NCBI GenBank assembly: GCA_033977485.1
Contig: CM066987.1
Location: forward strand, 53,222,533 to 53,286,532
DNA: 64,000 nucleotides
From: Hydrangea macrophylla
Lineage: Eukaryota > Streptophyta > Magnoliopsida > Cornales > Hydrangeaceae
Direction of reading: 5' to 3'
The position numbers were made by a program, and so were the translations under genes. The notes under the pieces are model-generated. The model saw only the letters and a program-made list of their open reading frames with translations, did no database searches and was not told where the DNA came from. Of this stretch, positions 56,134-64,000 are shown piece by piece. Each line of letters starts with the position of its first letter. Within the stretch, counting starts at the first letter, position 1.

Positions 56134-57780
56134 TGTTAGTACTAGGCAAGCAATCAAACACACCCTAATTGGTCAATAGCAGTGATATTGTGCTAGTATG
56201 TGTAACAATGTGGTTTTAGTTGAAAAAAAACAAAGAAGAAGAAAGGGTGTGTAACAATGTGGTATGACGGTTGTTGATGATGGTCATCGACTAGTGTAAA
56301 ACCACACCCTCAAAATTATTCCAATGGATGCAGTAATTAGACCGCAATTATGCTATACTTTTCAAATTTGAATTTTATAATTTAGTTACTGAATGTTTTG
56401 TCACACTATATAGTATTACTAAGTACATCATGTTAGATTCAAATTTTGAGAAGCATGGTATTACTAAACAAGAGGTCCTTCCACTCCTTGTCCAAATTTT
56501 GGGCTTACATATTTACTTCTCAATACTAAAATATGATCAATTTCATGCCTCTTAAATTTGAATTTTAAATGCTTCAGTAGTTGTATGTGACATGGACTGG
56601 TGGCGCTACGTATAATTGCATGTGATATAAGTTATATAACTAACAAGGCATTTGAAATCAAATTTCAAATTTAAATTTAAGAGTTAGCATTACGATATTC
56701 AAATAGCTAGGTGTGTGCAAATGTACACAAACGATGATACAATACATACGATCATTACTAGAGAAAGACTTACCATGAGTCAATGTCAAAGAAAGCACAA
56801 TGAATATCTCCCCATTGATGATGAGAGGTACAAGTGAAAGATAACCAATTTAAATCGAGGTAAAGCCAACCAAATCGAACTGAAATTCATAATTTTCATT
56901 TTGTTTTTGGTAAGTGTTAATTAGAATATTAAAAAAAAAAAATCAAAACGATTGATTCAGTTATCAAATTTCGATGTTGACAAATCAACAAAACCAAACC
57001 TACGTTTTTATTTTGTTAAAAAATATATTTATAGTTCTAATTATTTCCATATGAATGGTTATATGTGTTCTTATGCTTAAAAAGGTTATTGAGATAGATA
57101 GAATATGATTTAACCTTGTTATCTATGATGCTCGTGGCACCAACCACGATAAAGTAAGTAGTATTGACATAGGAATCAAGTAAAGTTTCAAACAAAATAA
57201 ATAAAGTTTGAGGCCTAAACCAAGGTAGGGGTGATTCGGTTTTATTTCCCCTTAGATGTATTGAGAATCGAGAAATGCAATTAATGTACAAATAATTCCT
57301 TCAAAAATCAATTGAACCGAACGGATAGCACACCCAAATGAGAGGTGTAAAAACCGAATTATCCATCTTAAATTAAGACATTTCAAGTTTTTGAAAATAT
57401 TATCTTATTCGATTTTTTATTTTTATATAGCAAAGAGAAAGTTGTCGATTTTAACAACAAAAAATTACGAAGTAAGTTAATACATAATGTGTTCATTCGA
57501 AAAAATCTAATTCGCAATTACATGAACGTCCAAACGCACCCTTAGCAAATGATACTTAGTAAGTTAATTAGCCTTTGATTACTGATCAAAAAACAAAATT
57601 TAGCCTTTGATTAGATATTTTGACAATCATCACTAAACAAACAATAATCAAAATCAGCCAAAGCTTGCGTAGATAATCTTCCAAAGCACCATCAAGTAAG
57701 TGGGCCCAATACCTATGGATAAAAGCAAGAAGAATTTGAACAGAAACCCTAAGTGGGACCTACTTTTCCTCTATTATCAT
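56134..57780. other. Intergenic, nothing recognised
   Basis: AT-rich DNA with no supported frame or repeat family. It ends in the presumed promoter of the LRR gene. Confidence 0.5.
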
Positions 57781-57833
57781 CTCATCTTTTCCCATAGCAC
57801 CAAATTTCCAAACCACCGTTCACTGACTCTCTT

Positions 57834-57842
57834 CCACGTGGC
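57834..57842 (+). promoter_or_regulatory. G-box in the LRR gene promoter
   Basis: CCACGTGGC contains the palindromic CACGTG core bound by bZIP/bHLH factors. It lies about 50 bp before the CT-rich leader. Confidence 0.5.
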
Positions 57843-57859
57843 AACGATCGGCCGGCTCG

Positions 57860-57879
57860 GAGTTTTCTTTGTCATCAGC

Positions 57880-57916
<37 letters not shown>

Positions 57917-58058
57917 TGTACACGCTTCTTCTTCCTTTTCACACACTTCGTCTTCCCTCACTTCTCTCTCTACTCTCTCTCTCTCTAGACTCGTATGGAG
58001 TAAACAAGCTCGTCGTCTGAAAATCGTACCTGCGACTGATTGATGATCATGATCTTAG
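57860..58058 (+). other. Probable 5' untranslated exon of the LRR gene
   Basis: The (CT)n tract at 57883-57913 and further CT-rich sequence are typical of plant leaders. The exon would end at ...GATCTTAG before GTTCGATT (58059), a common plant 5'-UTR intron start. The next acceptor is TTCTTTGACAG at 59320-59330. The transcription start is not defined. Confidence 0.5.
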
Positions 58059-58929
58059 GTTCGATTACTTTGTTTCTTCGCTCAGATGATACACATAAGC
58101 ACATATCATCTCTATCTATTGTATATGTATATGTATCTTCTGTTTTCAATGTACTCGTTTTGGTTGATTGTGTTCCTCTTTTGATTATCTGTTTAGGCTC
58201 ATTTCCTCAATTGATGATTGTTACGTTTTGCTTGGTTCATAGGAATTCGAATGATTGTTGCTAATTTTGAGCCTTAAATTTTATTCATTATCTGTAATTT
58301 TGGACCTTCAGTTGAATGATTTGAATTAAGTTGGATTTTTATTTTTTTAATTTTCATTTTTGGGGGAAAAAAAAAAAAAGAAACTTCAGCAAGCAGAAGA
58401 TTCACACTTTGTGCTTCTATATTCTTCTGATGACTAAATAGTTATCATCTATAAATATTGTCATCTTCGTCATCGGAAACATTAGAAGTCGTCATTTGTA
58501 ACAATTGGAACTTGGTCAATATATATATACACACATGTATATATATATATATATATATCTGTTGCACATTTAACATCTAAACAGAGTCTTATATGAGTAG
58601 ATATGTATGTAGAGACTTAACAAAAAAGAAAACGAAAAAAGATATATGTGTGTAGAGTGCTTGTGCTCATTTTCATTTGCATCTTTTTGTTCTGGTTAAG
58701 TATGTCATGTAATTATGTAAATTATGAAGTATCACCTAATGATTCTTAATTACAATTTTGTGTATGCATATACATCTGAAAAAAGTTTTCTGTTAGTTAC
58801 AGATCATGGGTGACGCATACCTATCTAAGATCAATTAACGTAGTCAATGTCTCTAATACCTTTCAATATCTGATTAGCTGGAAGGAGACATTTACTGCAG
58901 TTATATGTCATACATTATACGTATATGTA

Positions 58930-58966
<37 letters not shown>

Positions 58967-59330
58967 AGCATTGGATAGAATGCAGGCCAGGCGCTTCTTG
59001 CTCTTTCGAACTTTACATAAATGATCTGTTTCTTTTTCTTTTCCTTGTTTTTTTTTTTCCCTTTCTTTTATATTCTTTTGTAAAATTTTGTTTTTAGGTT
59101 TCCCGTTATGCTTACTAAATGAATCCAGGCATTATTGGTCGTGGTCGTCATGCAATATAATATTCTTCTCCCTCTTCATCTCTTGGATTAAAATTCTCTT
59201 ATGACAAATATATTTGCAAGATCGTTCGAATTTTCAGTCACTCGACTGAGAATGCTGCAGGAAAACCAGTTGCTTGATGACCAATGTGGCTATATACACA
59301 TTTTTATATATTGTTTTGTTTCTTTGACAG
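58059..59330 (+). other. Probable 5'-UTR intron
   Basis: T-rich, with (AT)n at about 58519-58558 and (CT)n at 58933-58963. Long introns in the leader often raise expression in plants; no direct evidence here. Confidence 0.45.
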
Positions 59331-59374
59331 GTGACGGTTGAAGTTTTTGGTACTAGTCAAACGATCACAGCTGG

Positions 59375-60126
59375 ATGGGAGGAGCTTGTTCAAGGAAGTG
59401 GGTCCGGCAGGTCAATGAAGACAGCGTAAATAGAGTGGTTTCTGGAAAATATTGCAAAAGTGGTAGTTCTAAGTGGTTGGGATCCTCGTTCTCTCGTCCT
59501 GTAGATAGTATACAAGGGAGAGGGAAATGTCCATCTCTCATGGAAATGTGCATTTATAAGATACGTGAGGTATGTATCTCTTATATGAGAGCATTTTTGC
59601 TCACCCAATTTTGGTTCACCATTGCTCACACAGGCCTTCATTGGGTGATATGTGTCTCATATAGTACAGGGATAAAATGGGATTATGGGACACATGTCAC
59701 CCAGTGAAGGTCTGAGTGAGCAATGGTGAACCAAAAAAGGATGAGCAAAATTGCTCTCCTCTTATATTGCTCATGGACCATGGTTCAAAGTGGCTGTGCC
59801 GGACACTACATCAGGAGACATAGAGATGACTCAGTCACGGTGTGGCGTCGTGGTAATGAGCGATACATAAGATATGCAGGATTGAGATTCAAAAAATATA
59901 GAAATAACACAAGTAAACCTAGATTTTTATCTAAGTCTTCAATACAATGCAGATATCACTAAACAAGTCTATGACATGATTACTCAATAACATAGATAGA
60001 ATTTTTAAAACAATCCAAAAACACTTATTTATTTATGAAATAAGCTTGATAGACACAATCTAATCAACATCTTCCTTGTTATTATCATAATTTTTAGATC
60101 ATCATCGTGATACAAACGAGACAATG

Positions 60127-60160
<34 letters not shown>

Positions 60161-61048
60161 GTTACGGACCCACTGTCTTGTCTCGGTAACCAGATGAGTC
60201 AGCCGAGATGTCTAGGTGGCGGATGACACTCTGAACCATGATGCTTCTATGAGGACACCAGAGACAAAATCTTTACATCTGACTTCATTTTTCTTCTCTG
60301 TGGTACAGGACATAGATAAACATAGTACATTTTCTATGCTACCAAGGGATATTAGTCAGCAGATCTTAAATGAATTGGTTTGTTCACAATGCCTGACTTA
60401 TGTTTCTCTTCAAGCTTTTCGAGATTGCGCTCTCCAGGTAAATCTCTGCAATGACTTGCAAGTTGACTTGTACAGTTAAAAAACTGATTTTCCCACAAAT
60501 TTTTTTGTTACTGTTAAGTCACTAGTTGCTCCAAAAAGCCCAAGCTATTAGAGACTGGGCCGGTAATGAATATTAAGCTCTGATACCATGAAACTTTTCT
60601 AAGAAGAAGTCTAGAAGAGGTTGCAATTAATGCTTTATTGTTAATGAAATATCAGATTACAACAATATTTATAGGCAGATAAAGCAAAGAAAACCCTAGA
60701 GTACCCTAAAGACAAAAGTAGCCTAGTAAAAAGAATGCTACACAAGCATACACTCTCACAGTTAGTTGGTGTGTTTAGTGGGCTTAACAGGTTCTGTTTT
60801 GTATTTGTTAGGACCTTGATTTGGGAGAATACCCAGGAGTGGAGGACAGTTGGATGGATGTCATCTCATCACAGGGGTCATCTTTACTTTCTGTGGATCT
60901 TTCTGGTTCTGATGTTACTGACTCTGGGTTGGCTCATCTAAAAAATTGTTCGAACCTCCAAGTCTTAAATTTTAATTACTGTGACCAGATTTCAGACCGT
61001 GGGCTACAGCACATCAGTGGTAACTGACATGTCTCAGTCTTGTTTCTG

Positions 61049-61122
<74 letters not shown>

Positions 61123-61164
61123 TCTGCATGCCCACCACAACTGTCTCAATCTTGACCAAATGTT

Positions 61165-61200
<36 letters not shown>

Positions 61201-63896
61201 GTCTCTGTTCTATTGTAATTGCAATTTTCAGGTCTCTCAAACTTGACAACTTTGAGTTTTAGAAGAAACAATGAAATTACTGCTCAAGGAATGAGTATTT
61301 TTTCTCAGTTAGTTAACCTGGTAAAGTTAGACCTGGAGAGATGTCCAGGGATTCATGGCGGACTTGTTAACCTTAAAGGTTTGTTCTCCCATGTACTCTC
61401 AATTACAAAGTATAGATCCCTTGCTATGTGGACAACACATTTTAAACTATTCTAACAGTTACAATACTTTGATGTACTAATAATATTTACAGGCTGTTTG
61501 GGTAATTCAAAAACTGGATCTGTGTTTCAGAAAAATTATTTTGTGTTTGTGTTACTGCTTTCTGATTACACTGGAGTTCGTGCCCGACTTAAAAATGCCT
61601 CAATGACTTTCTTTATCAAACCAACACAATGCCAGTTTCATAATATCCAGATAAAAATGAGACTTGGTCTGAATCTTGTCCTGTTTTAAGGATTCCCAAA
61701 CAGGCCCTTCACCTCCTTAATATACATGGCTGTTTATTCTAACTATAAGCTACAGCTTCTTTCAATATGGATCTTTTGAAGTTTTGATTACTGTAGACTA
61801 GGAAGCACCGACACTACTAAGAAGGTAACGTGTTGGTGTCGTATCGTGTCCCATGCACGGACACGACACTTCATAGACACTTTTCCTGCTGTGTCGATGT
61901 GCAATTTTTTTAGGAATTTGTCATGTCAACGTTCCCGTGTCGTGTAGTATCCGTGGTGGTGTGTCCGTGTCCGTGCTTCATAGATTTTAGCTATTGAATG
62001 TTCAATGAAATATACAATACATCTAATTTATATGTACTGTGCTTCACCGTTGGCAGGGCTGACGAAACTCGAATCTCTAAATATCAAATGTTGTAACTGC
62101 ATAACAGATGCTGATATGAAGCCTCTCTCAGGTAACTCTTTCGTCACTCTGTTAGTCTGTTATGTCTTTCCCTTTACCTCAATTTTGGATTTGCATTAAT
62201 GAAAGTCTATGAAGCCAATATCAAGTAAATGCTCTTTACAGTCATACGTATATTAGCATAGATACATGTTGATTAAGTGGGCATTTCACTTTCTGAGTGT
62301 AAGCATTGTTCCCGAAAATGACTTGTAGGAAAATTTCCGTATTCGGCCAACCAAACACCGTAAATGAGGAAAACGTTTTCCGGAAAATCTTTTATGTCGT
62401 AAGACTGGAAACAAATGGAGTGCGTTTGTGTTTGGCTAGCAGAAACTCCAATCCAACCCCCGACAACGGACACATAAAAAACTATGGTGTGCATGGTCTT
62501 ATTGCCTGGGAAAGAGTCTCAATCATATGAAAACAATGAATTTACCATGTGACTTGATTGTGCATAAGGTTCAGGTCACTGGGATCCTAAAGTTGGTTGC
62601 ATTTTCTTTCAGGGCTTACAAACTTGAAAGAGCTGCAAATTTCCTGCAGCAAGGTTACAGATTATGGTGTTTCTTTCTTGAAAGGTACTTGGTTTCGTGA
62701 TTTATCTAGTATTTTGTTTGTTTTACTTGATATCATAGTCATAGTGTGTGTAGTGTCGTACCAATAGACCACAATACCCCCATGAGAATTGCAATTTTGA
62801 GAGGCATTCCATCTGCTTTAACTGAGCTGGGAAAATTTTATGCTCAATTAACAGTGTTTCTGTTTCAAAATCCCTTTTTGATGTTGGATTCAACTTTGTT
62901 TCTTTTATTTATACTAGTACCTTTGGGGCCACTATATCTTCTAAATAAATTAGCAAGTAAATCAGAATTCATCAGTTTGGAGCAAGAGTTGAAAAGATTC
63001 CTCAAGTAGATTAAAAGGGTGTGGAGATTGCCTCCATCTTGAAGAATCAGAAACCAATAGATTGATTTTTTCCTAACAGGATAAATTGATGCACTTCAGT
63101 TGAAGTGGTAATATAAGATTTTCTAGTTATTGGTAAATATGGATGATGTGTCATATTATTAGGTTTTGTTTTCCTTGTAGTTTTTCAGTGGTAGTAGTTG
63201 TGCAATTTGAATCTCATTTCGTCAACGCGTTGTAGAGTTTGGTTTAAAAAGGTTTCTGCTTGTTGTAGGAAGTTTGTCAAGCCTCTACATAGGCGTTATT
63301 GGGCTAAAATGGATTGTCTTTGAAAATGAAATTGTAAGGGTCTGAAATCTGAATCTCGTGTTATAAATTCAGCACTCCATTATCTCATCGGCATGTTTTG
63401 AGTTTTTATTGTCTCTTTTTTTGAGCCAAGCTACATAAATAGAGAAGAAATACTCATCATATATATGAGTTAATGTAAAGTTTTCTTGTAAAGATATGTT
63501 CTCCTTTTGAGTAAATGAAACTTATAATCCACTAAGGGTGAAAATTGGGTCACGTTACACGTATGTGTCCCAGGGTCTACAGGCCAAGTGTCTGTAAAAA
63601 GAATTAAAATAGTTATGGCATAGAAGTTGTGATGAAAACTAAATTAATTGGTTTACTTTCTTTGATATTGAGAAACATCTTGCGTGGTTTTTTTTTCTTA
63701 CTTTTTTCTTACGTCTGTTTACATCGGTAAAATACTTGAACTCCCCATCGATCAAGTTTGGTTATGAATGTGACGAATTCAGTTCAAAGCTTGTCTGAAA
63801 GATATTATTTGTGTGCATTTGCAGGATTGCACAAGCTTGCTTTATTGAACATGGAAGGCTGCTCTGTTACCGCAGCTTGCTTGGACTCTCTTTCAG
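59375..63896 (+). CDS. Plant leucine-rich-repeat protein of the At1g15740 type (7 exons, 3' incomplete)
   Basis: Exons 59375-59569, 60309-60437, 60812-61019, 61232-61378, 62057-62131, 62613-62684 and 63825-63896, all with GT/AG borders, give a continuous frame of 266 codons that leaves the window. It starts MGGACS, a Gly-2 myristoylation and Cys-5 acylation signal, then YCKSGSSKWL and CPSLMEMCIYKIRE. Exon 2 has the F-box-like MLPRDISQQILNELV. Leucine-rich repeats follow: LSVDLSGSDVTDSGLAHLKN, LQVLNFNYCDQISDRGLQHI, LESLNIKCCNCITDADMKPL, LKELQISCSKVTDYGVSFLK, LALLNMEGCSVTAACLDSL. Introns after exon 3 are all phase 1, and exons 5-7 each encode about one 24-residue repeat. Close relatives are uncharacterised RNI-fold proteins; a ubiquitin-ligase adaptor role is only inferred. 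The ATG is preceded by UTR exon 59331-59374. Confidence 0.9.
59587..59758. mobile_element. Mutator-type MITE in LRR intron 1, 172 bp
   Basis: Inverted repeats of about 75 bp (GAGAGCATTTTTGCTCACC... and ...GAGCAAAATTGCTCTC) with a perfect 9-bp target duplication CTCTTATAT at 59578-59586 and 59759-59767. A 9-bp duplication is the Mutator mark. It sits 17 bp into the intron and leaves the donor intact. Confidence 0.9.
60127..60160. repeat. (CT)n(AT)n microsatellite
   Basis: CT repeats then AT repeats within LRR intron 1. Confidence 0.9.
60577..60744 (-). mobile_element. Small LTR-retroelement fragment in LRR intron 2
   Basis: The minus strand reads a short LTR, TGTGTAGCATTC (about 60744) through CTATAAATATTG (TATA) and AATAAAG to GAAAAGTTTCA at 60589. 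TGGTATCAGAGC (60588-60577) follows directly, a tRNA-iMet primer site. The LTR is only about 156 bp, in the TRIM/SMART or small copia range. The second LTR is missing. Confidence 0.65.
61052..61195. repeat. (CT)n(GT)n and (CT)n microsatellites in LRR intron 3
   Basis: (CT)n 61052-61089 runs into (GT)n to 61120. A second (CT)n lies at 61168-61195. They fill most of a 212-bp intron. Confidence 0.95.
61491..61707. mobile_element. hAT-type MITE-like element in LRR intron 4
   Basis: Ends GGCTGTTTGGGTAATTC and GGATTCCCAAACAGGCCC are inverted repeats of the common GGGCCTGTTTGG form. No clean duplication found. Confidence 0.6.
61799..61984. mobile_element. Second MITE-like inverted repeat in LRR intron 4
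   Basis: AGGAAGCACCGACACTAC at the left pairs with GTGTCCGTGTCCGTGCTTCA at the right. Inside, further GACACGACAC / GTGTCGTG repeats occur. About 186 bp, borders uncertain. Confidence 0.5.
62685..63824 (+). other. LRR intron 6, 1.1 kb
   Basis: It lies between exon 6 (ending CTTGAAAG) and exon 7 (starting after TTTGCAG). T-rich, with no gene recognised inside; the 87-codon frame at 62746-63009 has no known motif. Confidence 0.8.
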
Positions 63897-64000
63897 GTTC
63901 ACATTCTAGTCAGCTTTTCTATCCATTGATAAAGTATAGGAGATTGTTCTCTTTCTATGAGAGAAGGATGTAAGCGAACTCTTCCCATCGTCCCATACAA

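Noticed and set aside
57700..58020. 106-codon ORF as the N-terminus of the LRR gene
   Set aside because: It is mostly translated CT microsatellite and leader. The real start MGGACS at 59375 follows a good acceptor and leads into a continuous spliced frame.

Overview
This window is nuclear DNA from a plant, most likely a eudicot with a large, transposon-rich genome. The evidence is a split plant gene with short phase-1 exons at the right end, plant-specific Ty3/gypsy lineages (Tat, Athila and chromodomain elements), a FAR1-type MULE-derived pseudogene and several MITEs. I cannot name the species from sequence alone. No bacterial genes, CRISPR array, rRNA or functional tRNA gene is visible.

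Left half (1-34515): nested LTR retrotransposons. The 3' end of an old chromovirus (1-727) is cut by a Tat-type element, Tat-A. Tat-A has LTRs at 728-3746 and at 9828-10287 plus 30401-32962. Its 6.1-kb interior carries no pol, only one intact 326-codon Gag-derived ORF (5161-6141), a long purine-rich and repeat-rich 3' region and a minisatellite. The right Tat-A LTR is split by a 20.1-kb minus-strand chromovirus array, element T, with the layout LTR-interior-LTR-interior-LTR (10288-30400). Both T interiors lack the same catalytic part of reverse transcriptase. The right Tat-A LTR is followed by a second Tat primer-binding site and 188 bp of leader, then by 1.36 kb that I cannot assign.

Middle (34516-52207): a second, older Tat element (Tat-B: LTR, primer-binding site, broken gag, protease) is cut inside the protease by another Tat LTR (LTR-C). 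LTR-C is cut by an Athila element (LTR, tRNA-Asp primer-binding site, a 649-codon Gag, protease, start of RT). The Athila RT is cut by chromovirus-related LTRs E5 (46723-48064) and E3 (49947-52207), separated by 1.9 kb of non-autonomous-looking interior.

Right (52208-64000): a decayed FAR1/MULE gene with a SWIM motif, a zinc knuckle and, downstream in the same orientation, an OTU cysteine-protease-like segment (52208-54346). MITE-bearing intergenic DNA follows. The last feature is the only apparently living host gene: a plant leucine-rich-repeat protein with a putatively myristoylated MGGACS start. Seven coding exons lie between 59375 and 63896 and the gene runs off the right edge. Its introns hold a MITE with a perfect 9-bp target duplication, other MITE-like inverted repeats, a small LTR-retroelement fragment and several microsatellites.

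Most unusual signals: (1) LTRs of three unrelated families each carry their own array of short palindromes just upstream of the TATA box. (2) The LTRs of T, E5 and E3 share a short reading frame ending in a Tyr-Ala-Ser-stop motif with synonymous changes. (3) The Tat primer-binding site continues for about 50 nt as the complement of a tRNA-Arg 3' portion, with a G at the wobble position that would fit copying of inosine. (4) Tat-A encodes an intact Gag-like protein without its capsid region.
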